A DNA stretch of 64,000 bases from CAWAVN01 sp963825075 (GTDB lineage Bacteria; Planctomycetota; Planctomycetia; Planctomycetales; Planctomycetaceae): assembly GCA_963825075.1 (NCBI GenBank), contig CAWGRX010000026.1:1-64000 (forward strand), in the 5' to 3' direction. Below are positions 34,989 to 44,946 of this stretch, one piece after another. Below the pieces are notes generated by a model. It was not told the origin of the DNA. It worked only from the letters and a program-made list of their open reading frames with translations, and ran no database searches. The position numbers and the translations under genes are program-made. The first letter of the stretch is position 1. Each line of letters begins with the position of its first letter.

Positions 34989-35623
34989 CGGCGTTCGTTT
35001 TGGTAGATTTCCCGGATGAGTTCTTCCGTGGATTTGAATTTCTTTTTGCTGCCCTCGGTCGCGGTTTCGATTTTCTGGCGGGCATCGCTCGGCGAGTGGC
35101 CCAAGGCAAGCAGGGCTTCGTAGGTGTCATCGAGCACGCTGCTGTCCGTGCTTTCGTCGCGAGGAAAATCCTTGGCGACAATGAGCGCAAAGCGGGCCAT
35201 CTTCCGGCGGAGCTTGGCGACGATCCGCTCAGCGACTGCGGCCCCGACGCCAGGCAGCGTGGTGAGCTGCTTGACATCCTGCTCTTCGATCGCGGTGGCG
35301 ACCTCGCGGACGGGCCGGACCATCGCCCGCAGGGCTTTCTTCACGCCGACGCCGTCCACCGAGCAAACGAGTTCGAAAAACTCGCGCTCGGCATCGCTCA
35401 GAAACCCCACCAACCGAGGTGTCAATCGACCTTGCTGCGGGTTGCCTTCCAGGTATTCGATCGTCCGCAGACTCACGTTTTGCCCGATCAGGCTTTGCAT
35501 CTGCCGGCGCACGAACTCCGGCACAAACACCTGATATTCAAACGCCCCCACTTCGAGGGCCGCTTCGTTTTCGTGAAGCGCGACTAATTTGCCTGTGATT
35601 TTTGTGATCAAAGTTCGATCCAA
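34985..35623 (-). CDS. ruvA: Holliday junction branch migration protein RuvA
   Basis: A 212-aa protein. ITKITGKLVALHENEAALEV is the RuvA N-terminal OB-fold start, followed by the domain II helix-hairpin-helix regions (FELVCSVDGVGVKKALRAM and LTTLPGVGAAVAERIVAKL) and the flexible acidic linker with a C-terminal domain III (YEALLALGHSPSDARQKI) that contacts RuvB. Both candidate starts are TTG (35623, and 35611, which gives the more typical N-terminus); there is no ATG. RuvA tetramers bind four-way junctions and load the RuvB motor. ruvB and ruvC are not beside it. Confidence 0.9.
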   Translation of the reverse strand: MDRTLITKITGKLVALHENEAALEVGAFEYQVFVPEFVRRQMQSLIGQNVSLRTIEYLEGNPQQGRLTPRLVGFLSDAEREFFELVCSVDGVGVKKALRAMVRPVREVATAIEEQDVKQLTTLPGVGAAVAERIVAKLRRKMARFALIVAKDFPRDESTDSSVLDDTYEALLALGHSPSDARQKIETATEGSKKKFKSTEELIREIYQNERR

Positions 35624-35646
35624 TTTTCAGTTTTCGGTTTTCCGTC

Positions 35647-35702
35647 GAGCCGCGCACGAAGTAAGCGGACGATTGAAATCCCGCTTACTTCGTGCGCGGC
35701 TC
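35647..35702. repeat. 22-bp perfect inverted repeat between ruvA and the PVC-type gene
   Basis: The arms 35647-35668 and 35681-35702 are exact reverse complements (GAGCCGCGCACGAAGTAAGC...) with a 12-base loop. It is too long for a common operator and is not followed by a proper T run. It sits in the shared 5' region of two divergent genes. Confidence 0.85.
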
Positions 35703-35812
35703 TTTATCCTTTTTCGTTCTTTGCCGATCCGCCAAGTTTGGTTGACTTTGAACTCTTGTGGATTCAGACTGAAACATCACTTTAGATTGACAATCCCTTG
35801 AAAGGAAGCCCA

Positions 35813-37657
35813 ATGCGCCGAGCCGATTTCATATTGTTCTGTCTGCTGCTTTGTTTGGCTAAGGAAGTTCGCGCGGAGGATCCGCCGGCTCCCCAGCCGC
35901 CGGAAGAGGTGGCCCGCAGCATGCAGTTGCCGGAGGGTTTTCGGGCGAGCGTGTTCGCGGCGGAACCGGATGTCGTCCAGCCTATCGCCTTCACGATCGA
36001 CGACCGCGGGCGGTTGTGGGTCGTGGAATGTCTTTCCTATCCGAAATGGCAAACCGACGGCGGGCCCGGCCGCGACCGCGTTTCCATCCTGGAAGATCAG
36101 GACGGCGACGGCCGGTTCGACAAGAAGAGCGTGTTCTGGGACCAGGGCAGTAATCTCACGGGGATCGAATTGGGTTTCGGCGGCGTGTGGTTGTGCTCGA
36201 CGCCGAATTTGATTTTCGTCCCCGACAAAAATGGCGACGACAAACCCGATGGGCCGCCGGAGATTCTGCTCGACGGCTGGTCGCTAGAAGCCAAGCACAA
36301 CGCCTTCAACGCTTTGACCTGGGGGCCGGACGGTTGGCTTTATGGCTGCAACGGGATTTTGTCGCGGTCGTTGATCGGAAAACCCGGCACGCCGGACGAT
36401 GAGCGCGTGCCGCTCGATTGCGGCGTGTGGCGGATTCATCCGGTCACGAAGACGTTTGAAGTCGTGATGTACGGCACCACGAATCCTTGGGGCTTGGATT
36501 ACGATGAAAACGGCCAGTTCTTTATCACGAACTGCGTGATCAATCACTTGTTCCACGCGATTCCCGGAGCGCACTTCCAGCGAATGTACGGGCAGGATCT
36601 CAACCCGCACGTCTATCAATTGATGACGAGTTGTGCCGACTATTTGCATTGGGGCGGCGGTCCCTGGCAAAGCTCGCGGGGCGGCGAAGGCGTCCATGAT
36701 ACCGCCGGCGGCGGCCATGCCCACGCGGGCTGCATGGTTTACTTGGGCGACAATTGGCCCGAAAAATATCGCGGCCGGCTGTTTACCTGCAACATCCACG
36801 GCAAGCGGGTCAACTCCGATAAGCTGAACATCAAGGGCTCCGGCTACAAATCCGCGCGGGCTCCCGATTTCCTAAAAGTGGCCGATCCTTGGTTTCGCGG
36901 GCTGGAATTGAAATACGGACCCGACGGCGGCGTGTTTCTGACCGATTGGTCCGACATCGGCGAATGCCACGATTACGACGACATCCACCGCGAAAACGGC
37001 CGGATCTATAAGATCACCTTCGGCCAGCCGAAATCGGCTTCCGTAAACCTTGCCGAAAAGAGCGATGCGGAATTGTTGAAACTGCAACAGCACCCCAATG
37101 CCTGGTTCGCCCGTCACGCGCGCCGGCTGCTCCAGGAACGGGCCGCGTCTAAATCGTTGCCCGATGACTTCCGCGAATCGGTGCAGAAGGAATTCCAAAA
37201 CGCGAAGGACCACTCGATCCGCTTGCGGCTGCTATGGACGCTGGCTGTCATCGAACCGAATGGTCTGGAGGAGGCGTTCCTCTCCAAATTGCTTTCCGAT
37301 CAAGACCCTTTCGTACAGGGGTGGGCGATTCAGTTGAGTCTGGAAGACCGCGATGTGTCGTCGGAATTCCTAAAACGACTCGCCAGTTTGGCGAAGTCGG
37401 ATGCTTCACCCGTCGTGCGGTTGTTCTTGGCCTCGGCCCTCCAGCGGTTGCCTGTGGACGACCGCTGGGAATTGGCGGGGGCTTTGCTTTCCCATCAAGA
37501 AGATGCAGAGGATGCCAATTTGCCGTTGATGATCTGGTACGGCATCGAACCTTTGGTTTCCAAGGACAAAACCCGGGCACTCAAATTAATTGTGCAGAGC
37601 AAACTCCCGTTGGTTCGACAGCACCTCGCTCGACGCGCCGCCGCGCTCAGCAAGTAA
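35813..37657 (+). CDS. PVC-type membrane-bound dehydrogenase-like propeller, short form without haem domain
   Basis: A 614-aa protein from the ATG at 35813 with GAAAGGAAG upstream and a signal peptide (FILFCLLLCLAKEVRA). Residues ~30-400 form the glucose/sorbosone dehydrogenase-like propeller of this family: FAAEPDVVQPIAFTIDDRGR, RVSILEDQDGDGRFDK, TWGPDGWLYGCNG and GPDGGVFLTDWSD. HEAT-like helices follow to the end. The full-length relative at 52.7 kb continues with a CxxCH cytochrome c domain that is absent here. The electron acceptor would have to be a separate protein. Presumably periplasmic sugar oxidation; substrate unknown. Confidence 0.82.
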   Translation: MRRADFILFCLLLCLAKEVRAEDPPAPQPPEEVARSMQLPEGFRASVFAAEPDVVQPIAFTIDDRGRLWVVECLSYPKWQTDGGPGRDRVSILEDQDGDGRFDKKSVFWDQGSNLTGIELGFGGVWLCSTPNLIFVPDKNGDDKPDGPPEILLDGWSLEAKHNAFNALTWGPDGWLYGCNGILSRSLIGKPGTPDDERVPLDCGVWRIHPVTKTFEVVMYGTTNPWGLDYDENGQFFITNCVINHLFHAIPGAHFQRMYGQDLNPHVYQLMTSCADYLHWGGGPWQSSRGGEGVHDTAGGGHAHAGCMVYLGDNWPEKYRGRLFTCNIHGKRVNSDKLNIKGSGYKSARAPDFLKVADPWFRGLELKYGPDGGVFLTDWSDIGECHDYDDIHRENGRIYKITFGQPKSASVNLAEKSDAELLKLQQHPNAWFARHARRLLQERAASKSLPDDFRESVQKEFQNAKDHSIRLRLLWTLAVIEPNGLEEAFLSKLLSDQDPFVQGWAIQLSLEDRDVSSEFLKRLASLAKSDASPVVRLFLASALQRLPVDDRWELAGALLSHQEDAEDANLPLMIWYGIEPLVSKDKTRALKLIVQSKLPLVRQHLARRAAALSK

Positions 37658-37822
37658 CCGCTCGATCGGAATGCTTGACGATTCCCCAAGTTGCGGCAAT
37701 TCACCAAGTTTCGCACGAAAAAAACTCCGATTGCATCGTGCGGCAGAATTCGCTATTTGCTGTTTTTGTCCGAGGGGAGGATCCCGCTGGGTTTGCGAAG
37801 ATCAGATAAGGAAGTCGGCAAA

Positions 37823-38602
37823 ATGGCAAGGATGCTGGGTTGGGGCTGTTTGGCTGGACTGTTGGTTTTGGCGAGCGGGTGCGCTTCGACCAAGACCTCG
37901 AACACCGCGCGGACGGCTCAGGAACAACTGTTGATCTCCAACTCCATCGATCAGGCTTTGAACAAAGTCGACTTCTCCGCCTTCCAGGGATCGAAAGTTT
38001 TCATCGATGAGAAATTCCTGGAATGCGTGGATAAACCGTATGTCGTTGGGTCCGTCCGGCATCGCGTGCTCCGCACCGGGGCGAGCATGGTGGAGAATGC
38101 TGACGACGCCGACATCATCATGGAAGTCCGCAGCGGCGGCGTGGGCACGACCACCAGCGATATGTTCGTCGGCTCGCCCCAATTGTCGGTACCCGGCCCG
38201 TTTCCCATCGCCCTTCCCGAAGTCCGGCTGATGAGCAAGCAGTCGCAAATCGGCATCGCGAAAATCGGCATCGTGGCTTACAACGCCAAGACCCGCCAGA
38301 TGATCGGCGACGGCGGCGTGACCTTGGCCAAATCTGAGGACAAGAATTGGTATGTCCTGGGCATCGGCCCGTACCGGAACGGTTCCATCCGGGAAGAAAT
38401 GAGCAACGGCCTCAAAACCCCGCCCGCTGCGAACGAACCTTTGCCCTATAACGTGGCCTTCGACAATCCGCCCCAGCGCGACGCAGAGAATGCGGGCACC
38501 AGCCGCGTCCAATGGGCTGGCTCCACCGACGAACAGCCTACCCCACCGGCCCCGCCCATCCAACCGGCCTCCAATGCGATGTTCCCTGAAGGGCCGAATT
38601 AG
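37823..38602 (+). CDS. DUF6655-like lipoprotein
   Basis: A 259-aa protein with ATAAGGAAG before the ATG at 37823. Lipoprotein signal LGWGCLAGLLVLASGCAST (lipobox ASGC). The body contains a conserved-looking segment KVFIDEKFLECVDKPYVVGS, then EVRSGGVGT and IPIALPEVRL-like strands, and a Pro-rich tail. It fits a planctomycete lipoprotein family I know as DUF6655; this assignment is from memory of the pattern. Predicted outer-membrane or periplasmic, role unknown. Confidence 0.65.
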   Translation: MARMLGWGCLAGLLVLASGCASTKTSNTARTAQEQLLISNSIDQALNKVDFSAFQGSKVFIDEKFLECVDKPYVVGSVRHRVLRTGASMVENADDADIIMEVRSGGVGTTTSDMFVGSPQLSVPGPFPIALPEVRLMSKQSQIGIAKIGIVAYNAKTRQMIGDGGVTLAKSEDKNWYVLGIGPYRNGSIREEMSNGLKTPPAANEPLPYNVAFDNPPQRDAENAGTSRVQWAGSTDEQPTPPAPPIQPASNAMFPEGPN

Positions 38603-38734
38603 AGCCTTTCTATTAGTGGCTGCTGAAATGCTCTTTGGTCATCGGCCCGCTTGGCCGTCGGCTTGCTGGAAGATCTCGGCGACCGACTGTTTTGGGACGG
38701 TCGTTGCGAGATTCTTCTAAGCAACTGTCAAAAA

Positions 38735-39950
38735 CTATTCCGTGTTTTTCGGGCTGGGGCGGATGGTGTAGTTGAGTTTGGGGCAGACTTCGTGTCGCGT
38801 CAGGCGAATCGCCTTGAACTCGGATTGGGAAACTTTGACCCCGGTCCGATAGGTCTTCTCGAATTGGGTCGCGGTGACGGTGAGTCCTGTTCGGGTGGTC
38901 GTGCGGCGGATGAATCCCAGGAAAATCGCGATGGTTTTCAGCACGAAACCCGCCCAGGTCGCTGAGAATCTGGCTGAAGAGCCGGTGCTCCACCGGGTTC
39001 CATTTCGAGGTCCCCGGCGGATAGTGGCACACCGTGACTTCCAGTCCGGCCTGATCCGCGAACCCCTGGAGCCGCTTCTTGTATTGTCGCGACCTGGCGC
39101 TGTTGCTGCCGCCCGAATCCGCCTCGATCATCAGGCGTGTTGCGTTCGGATAGTGCTGCCGGTTGTGCTGCCACCAGTTCTAAGGGCATCGGCCGCGAAA
39201 TCGGGAACGTCCTTGGACGTCGAGACGCACACGTGGCCTGTGTTTCGTTCCGGATCATAGATCCCGTAGGGCACGGCGATCGCCTCGGCGTCCGAACGGA
39301 AGTCGTGATCGTTGACCTTCTCGCCCTCGCGACGCCACGTTTGCCCGGCGTTTTTGAACTGGCCGATCAGTTCCTTTTTCTTCGTGTCGACGCTGATCCG
39401 CGGGTCGCCGGATGCACGGAAATCCTCGCGTTTTTCAGCAATGTAGCGAAACTGTTTGTCCGTTCCTGATGTTTCTTCCCGGTGTGCAACACCTTGCGAT
39501 GGCTGCGGAGACTGATCTTCGATCCCGCAGTAACCGCCCGATGGTGGTGGGACAGGCCCGCCGATCGAGCTTTTCGGAGAGGCCCCGCAAGCGGGAGCGA
39601 ACCCACTTCTCGTCCGAGCAGGGATCGCCCGCGGTTTCCGGTTGACACATTGGAGTAGATCCGCAATCAGCGTGGGATTTTTTTTTCAGATGCGGTCTGC
39701 CACCGCCTTCGCAGCGGATACGGTCGGTGGGCCGATCCGCAAAGCCCTTGTTGATTTCGTCCCTGCCGCGTCGGATGGTTTCGTGATGCAGGCCGGTGAT
39801 CGTCGCGATCAACGCGATCCCGCCGTGCCCGAGCTTCATGGCTTCGCGAGCCGCCACCCAGCGTCTTCGTTGCTCGTGGACCCGATCGAGCAGGGCGTTG
39901 AGCTGACGGTGATCCTGGACAACCGCAGAATCGAGCCCGTCCCGACACAC
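38735..39950 (-). mobile_element. ISAzo13-type transposase, decayed by frameshifts
   Basis: Family segments are found in order but in different frames: the N-terminal RRRWVAAREAMKLGHGGIAL (39950 side), GRPHLKKK, the catalytic SVDTKKKELIGQFKNAGQ (about 39400), DHDFRSDAEAIAVPYGIYDP, IEADSGGSNSARSRQYK with the second acidic site, CHYPPGTSKWNPVEHRLFSQ, and the C-terminal LTVTATQFEKTYRTGVKVS ... LNYTI. At least three frameshifts separate them. Nearly the full length (~400 aa) is present, so decay is fairly recent. Terminal repeats were not found. Confidence 0.85.
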
Positions 39951-40090
39951 CTCGCACGCACATTAGTGACCTAACTTCCTTGCGATGATTCCCCGCAAGA
40001 AAGCGAAGATCATACCACAATCACTCAAATCCACGAAGTATAATTTTGACAAGTCCTATTCGAGTTTCGCACATTTTTGGCGTCACCCGG

Positions 40091-40401
40091 TGAGGGTTGC
40101 CAAGTACGTTAGCAGGTTGATGTTTTTATTTTGGAGACTGCTGCCCGGCGGCAGTGTCGATAATTTCTCTTGCACGTGCGCGTGGCCGTGCTCGGCGTAC
40201 CACAAGACGGTCAAGCTCTATAAGAACATGGCCATCGGGGCCGTGCGTTCGACCGCCAAGGGAAGGCGGTTGGCCGGGTCTTCCAAACCCAAAATACTGT
40301 TTGGCGTCGTGATGCGTGACTTCGATCGACCACCGGCAAGCATAGGCTGACAGGATGCCGCGGGCGTCCATCATCAAATCGGCACAGTAGAAAACCTGCA
40401 T
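40091..40401 (-). mobile_element. IS701/IS4-type transposase, C-terminal remnant
   Basis: ACRWSIEVTHHDAKQYFGFG is the C-terminal catalytic-Glu region of IS701-like DDE transposases. The family sequence then moves to another frame (VERTAPMAMFL, stop, SLTVLWYAEHGHAHV) and ends near 40091. The N-terminal two thirds are missing; one frameshift and one stop are present. Confidence 0.75.
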
Positions 40402-40410
40402 CGGGCGGTT

Positions 40411-40680
40411 TTGGAAGAGACCGTGTTTGTCGATCTCAACGGCGATGCAATGCGGCAGGCCGACGAGCCGTACTCCGTCACCGACGGACGATACGTGCTG
40501 CCCCTTGCGCCCGGCAATTACCGCGTGATGCGCGAGTCCCGAGCGCCGTTCTTACCAACTCAGCCCAGCGACTCCACTCGGGACGGCGTTCAGGTTTTTC
40601 CCGGCACTGCAAGGGGCCACGAATGCCGCGTCATCTATCTGAGTCCGAGGGCGGGCAAATTTTGCTGCGTTATTTTTTAG
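40411..40680 (+). pseudogene. SdrD B-like repeat fragment of a surface protein
   Basis: The frame contains TVFVDLNGDAMRQADEPYSV, TDGRYVLPLAPGNYRV and QPSDSTRDGVQVFPGTARG, which resemble the Ca-binding SdrD B repeats of large surface proteins. No start, signal or further repeats are present, so it is a scrap of a larger gene. It abuts the IS701 remnant. Confidence 0.5.
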
Positions 40681-40935
40681 CTGAGGATTTCTCGCACGAT
40701 GCGACCGTAAACATCGGTCAGCCGGAAATCGCGGCCTGCGTGCCGGAACGTAAGCCGTTTATGATCAAGGCCTAAAAGGTGCAGGATTGTCGCATGCAGG
40801 TCGTGCACGTGCATCTTGTTGAGGGATGCCTTGAAGCCGAACTCGTCGGTTTCGCCGTAGGTCATGCCGCCCTTCACGCCGCCGCCCGCCAGCCACATGG
40901 TGAAGCCATGATGGTTGTGATCCCGGCCGTCAGTC
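40677..40935 (-). pseudogene. C-terminal fragment of a DUF1501 gene
   Basis: The last ~85 residues (GRDHNHHGFTMWLAGGGVKG to DFRLTDVYGRIVREILS) are a complete DUF1501 C-terminus, with the HNHHGFTMWLAGGG metal-site region. The sequence upstream of about 40935 is unrelated, and the signal and first two thirds of the protein are missing. It overlaps the 3' end of the SdrD B-like fragment. Confidence 0.8.
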
Positions 40936-40965
40936 GATGAAACGATTATCGTTTCCGGTTCGAAG

Positions 40966-41169
40966 GCCGGCACAGCCGGCCCTACTCGACTACGATTTTC
41001 ATAGCTTTCCGCTCCCTGCGCCGCCGCCGAACTTGTTTTTAGCGAAATAGGGCCGGCTGTCCGGACCATTTACGTTGTGTGGGCGTAAAGAACATTGCAA
41101 CAATGCAAGTTCGATTTTGCAAGCTTTTTTTGCGACTGCGAAGAAATCCGATGGTCCGCACAGCGGACC
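40966..41169. repeat. Cluster of REP-like hairpins with ACA loops
   Basis: Two perfect 7-bp hairpins of identical design: GGCCGGC-ACA-GCCGGCC at 40966-40982 and GGTCCGC-ACA-GCGGACC at 41153-41169, both followed by CTAC. A third, imperfect one with the complementary TGT loop lies at 41051-41064. Same loop and flank, different stems: compensatory change. Confidence 0.7.
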
Positions 41170-41202
41170 CTACTTCGCTCGGAGCGCAACGACGGGAGTA
41201 CG

Positions 41203-41988
41203 TCATCGGTTGAGATTTGCCGGTCCTGGATCCTCCAAATCACCATTGAAGTAGGAAGAAAGACGTTCCCGTTGCTCATCTGCAATAGGTTTGTTTTCTT
41301 CGGCGCGTGTAGCTTTTGCGTGTGATAGCATTAGCTTTGGGTTAAGGGCTTTTTGCATAATCTCTTTTTCATTAGGGTCTTCAATTCCTTGAACTATTGC
41401 TGCACACTTTTTGTCTAAGTCTGGATCCATGCAGAGTGAATAGCCAATCATCATACGTATGATGCTTTCGTATTCATGGCTTGGACGCTGGGGCTGACGT
41501 TTCTCAAACCAACGGAACGGGGCTTTCTTCCAATACTCCGGCGTCCTCAGTTTATTGGCGAGTTTGTCAGATCCTTTCACCTTGCGTGCAACCATCAGAC
41601 CCAACGCGCCAAACATCGCTTGTACGGTATGGCCTTCAACTCCCTCGAGAACGCCCGAAAAGTCTTGTTCAAAGGATTTCTCAAGACGCTCGACATCGGA
41701 TTCATCACCGATATACCCTAAAATCCACCATACTTCCTCATGGTATTGTGACAAGGCTTTATCCTTTAGGATTTTTCGCAGCGCAGGACTGGCATCGGGA
41801 TTGGCCTGTTTGAAAAGACATCGTCGTGACACACCAAATAGTGGGTCAAAAACTAACCCGAGTGTTTGCTCCACTGTCAACAGTTCTCGTGACGCTTGAC
41901 GGGTATCTTGACTCTCAGCCTGGCAACCAACCGATGATAGAATCCCTAGAGAACTCGGGATCACAATGATTATCACCCGTATTGTCAT
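41203..41988 (-). CDS. Lipoprotein of unknown function
   Basis: A 261-aa protein from the ATG at 41988 with a lipobox (SLGILSSVGC, C22). The body is helical, with HEAT-like pairs (LRKILKDKALSQYHEEVWWI, ESDVERLEKSFEQDFSGVLE) and the motif GMIGYSLCMDPDLDKKC-like stretch near residue 190. Base composition is clearly more AT-rich than the neighbours, which suggests transfer. It lies inside the zone of IS remnants yet is intact. Confidence 0.65.
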   Translation of the reverse strand: MTIRVIIIVIPSSLGILSSVGCQAESQDTRQASRELLTVEQTLGLVFDPLFGVSRRCLFKQANPDASPALRKILKDKALSQYHEEVWWILGYIGDESDVERLEKSFEQDFSGVLEGVEGHTVQAMFGALGLMVARKVKGSDKLANKLRTPEYWKKAPFRWFEKRQPQRPSHEYESIIRMMIGYSLCMDPDLDKKCAAIVQGIEDPNEKEIMQKALNPKLMLSHAKATRAEENKPIADEQRERLSSYFNGDLEDPGPANLNR

Positions 41989-42053
41989 TTTTGCAAGTTC
42001 CTTTGATTTCAGTGACTGATAAACACCCGGTGTTAGGGTTCTATGATCTTTTC

Positions 42054-44741
42054 CTAGTCAAATGCATCCGCGTCATCCTTCGTCAGAATTGTACTATTGT
42101 TTCCTGTTATATCCGCCATCAAGTGTTGCTTAGCAAGTTCATGGTCCTCATGAACCAAACCAACACCGTGTCCAAACTCATGCGCAATGGTGACTGCTCG
42201 ATATGTGTTAGTCAGACCACTCCACTCAACAATGATCTGATGCCAATCATGGTCATTTGTCAAACCAGTAACATTATCAATAAATATGTCATTCACCAAA
42301 ACAATATCTGCGGGAGCGTTAAAATGTTTGTCTTGCTCTTCCGCGTTATTCAATACAGGATCAGGTCGGGTACCCCCCACTGCTGTCGCTGTGAAGTTCG
42401 TAATCGTTGTGGGTCGCAGTTGGACGGCGGAACGGTAGTCGTCGGCATATCCTTTTTCAATAGGAGAGCCGAAGCCGCATCGAATACGCTCCAGATTTGA
42501 TCGGTTGTCACTCCTCCCGGGATGGCACTCGAAATGTCCACTTTGATGTCGTACCATTTCTGCTTTTGGACCCAAAAGACGGGCGAGTCCGCATACTGCT
42601 CGGCCGAATCCCATTCCCCGTTTCCGTTCTTGTCAACAAAGAAACTGACAAACACCTTTCCTTCCGCAACCCCGGCTCTGAATCGGTGAGTCAACTCGTT
42701 TCCTCCGCCCGCGACGATCAAATCGTCGAAAAGACCATCGGTATCCAATACTTTCCAAGTCAGCATGCTTCGCGGTCCTTGAGTGCCCCCAATGAGTTTG
42801 AAATGAAACTGGCTCTCCAAATCGAAATGCTCACCGTCCTTAACAGGATAGAGACTCTCGGCCCAATCGGTGGGGGCCGTTCGTTGCGCGTTCACGACCG
42901 CCCCCGTCAGATCAATTAAGAACATGACATACGCGCGATCGTATTCGCCAACTTGCAGAAAATGGTCGCCGTTGCGATCTAAACCGACGTAAATAGTGGT
43001 TTGTCCTAAAATTGAGATATTCGGATCTGTCGAGAAGTTCCCGCTGCTCGGACTACCTCCTGCCCCCTCAAGCACAAAAAGAATGTCTGCGGGATCGGGC
43101 ATTGCAGCATCCGGAGCCGGTCCTATGGTCATCCGGGCCGTGTTATCGGGGGATATGTAGATCTCCTCGGTCGTCAGTCCATTGACCATCAAACTGTTGG
43201 GCAGTTCTGTCGATCCGTACATTTCAGTGACTGTGAGCGGCCCAATAGCGGCGTTCTGCACGGTCCAAACAAAGGTCGTTTCATCCGTCAGACCTCCAGT
43301 GTCGGTCACAGTTACCGTAACATTATAATCGTCAAACCCGGCACTGACTGCTGAATAATCGATTTTCCCGGAGATTTGATTGCCGGATATGCCCAAGCCG
43401 GGTGGCAATCCGTAGGTCTCAAAGCTTAGATAACCCGGGTCGTCCTCAGCATCGCTCGCGTCGATCTGCAAAGAGACGATGTGCCCTTCCGCATTATTTT
43501 GGTCACCGGGATTCGTCACGACTGGTGGCGTGTTGCCGCCGGAACCGCCCGAGTCTCCGTCGGAAATCCAGACCGTGTCGGTATCGGTGCCGATGGTGTA
43601 GCTTGGGTCGGAGACGCCGGTGAGGGTGAGGGTGACGTCTTCATCGCCTTCGGGAATCTCGTCGTAAATGGGATTGATGGTGATGGTGCCCGAATAGTCT
43701 CCGCTCGGCAACAGGATGTCGGTGCCGATGCTGTTGTAATCGTCGCCCTCGATGGCCGCACCGCCTACGCTGAAACTGACGGTCAGATCACCAACGGTGT
43801 TGTCGCGCGAGATGGTGAATTCGCCAGAGTCGCCCGCTTCGTCGGCATAGGCGTCGGTGGCGGTGATCCACACTGTGCCACCACTTGATCCGCCGCTGCC
43901 GCCGGATTGTGTGAGGGCGGTGAAGGTGCCGGTGCTATCGAGCGAAGTCTTGGTGCCATCGGTGGGCTGGGATTGTTTTTCGATCTGGAGGGGCTTTATG
44001 TCGCCGTGCGACCGCGGGGCGGGGGCCTGGGAAGTGGAATTTTGGGCCGGTGCCGCGAGTCCTACGACGGAGCGACTTGCTTGAGCGGAGGAACTTCCCT
44101 GGCTCGATGCGCCGGTGGAGGCGGGGCCGTTGCCGTTGCCTGTGGAGGAGGACCGCGAGATCGTGGTGCCGGGGCTTTGGCCGGCGAGGTTTTGATCGGC
44201 GATGTTGTGAATGAGCTGGGAACGTGTTTCCGGGTGGCGGGAGAAAATTCGGCGTCGGGGAGTTTAGAGGTTGACTATGCAGAGCCGAGGTGAGGGCATC
44301 ATCCAAGACGCCGGGCAGGATGGCGGTTTTGGGAAGAACCGGAGGTTGCCAAACTAGGAGCAGTGTTTGAAAGACCTGACGGGCCGGAGTCTTCTTGGTA
44401 AGCACCCAATCGGGAAGTGAGCGGGGAGTTATCGCGTTGGACGTAGAAGGGTTTCATGCGGAGAAAGGCTGTCGCTGGAAAGTATCCTATCCGTTCCAGC
44501 ATGGCTTAAGAAACTTTCCGTCAGCGGCGGCGAGGCTTCCCCAGGCGATTGTGATAGCGTGCCCATCATTAGACTGCCGGCGGCGAGGGAGATCAGGGAT
44601 TCGCTTGGGGCGGCTCGGACTTCAAGCACTTCCGCCGCCGTGATCACCCGTTGCCGATTTCGCCGCTTGTGCCTTTTTTGCGGGGGGGGGGGTAAGATTC
44701 CACGACATTCGCAGCGCAGCAAGCCAATCCCTCATCAACAT
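42054..44741 (-). pseudogene. Large surface protein with Calx-beta, Ig-like and metzincin parts, multiply frameshifted
   Basis: The probable start is the ATG at 44741 (AAGGGA upstream). An N-terminal planctomycete surface-protein signature (QRVITAAEVLEVR) follows a run of 11 C. Then come Ser/Gly-rich sequence, a Calx-beta domain (TISRDNTVGDLTVSFSVGGA ... DVTLTL), an Ig/cadherin-like domain (DQNNAEGHIVSLQIDASDAE), an unknown beta-rich region and a C-terminal protease domain with HEFGHGVGLVHE, the metzincin HExxHxxGxxH zinc site. The parts lie in different frames: shifts at about 44450-44500, 44310, 44255 and 42450. If repaired it would be a ~890-aa secreted zinc peptidase. I call it a pseudogene unless reads show otherwise. 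Confidence 0.7.
44682..44692. repeat. 11-base homopolymer near the start of the surface protein gene
   Basis: Eleven G on the plus strand, so C11 on the coding strand, about 50 bases after the likely ATG at 44741. With 10 or 13 C the ATG frame runs on into the surface-protein signature; with 11 it stops soon after. Such tracts slip readily. Confidence 0.8.
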
Positions 44742-44946
44742 CGCAAAATCCCTTCGAGCCTGGGGGGAGTTGATTGAAGCCAAACGGCGTTTTGAGTTGC
44801 TTGGGTCGGTAACGATAACCCGATTGAATGGATACTGCCGTTTATATGAGGCTATCGATGCGATTCAAGAATTATTTTTCTTGGAGAGCAATTTTTTTGG
44901 ACAGCCGGCGTTTGGGTGTTGTCGCAACACATTTTTGAGACAGGGA

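Noticed and set aside
35647..35702. The 22-bp palindrome as a transcription terminator
   Set aside because: No T run directly after the stem and it lies upstream, not downstream, of both neighbouring genes.
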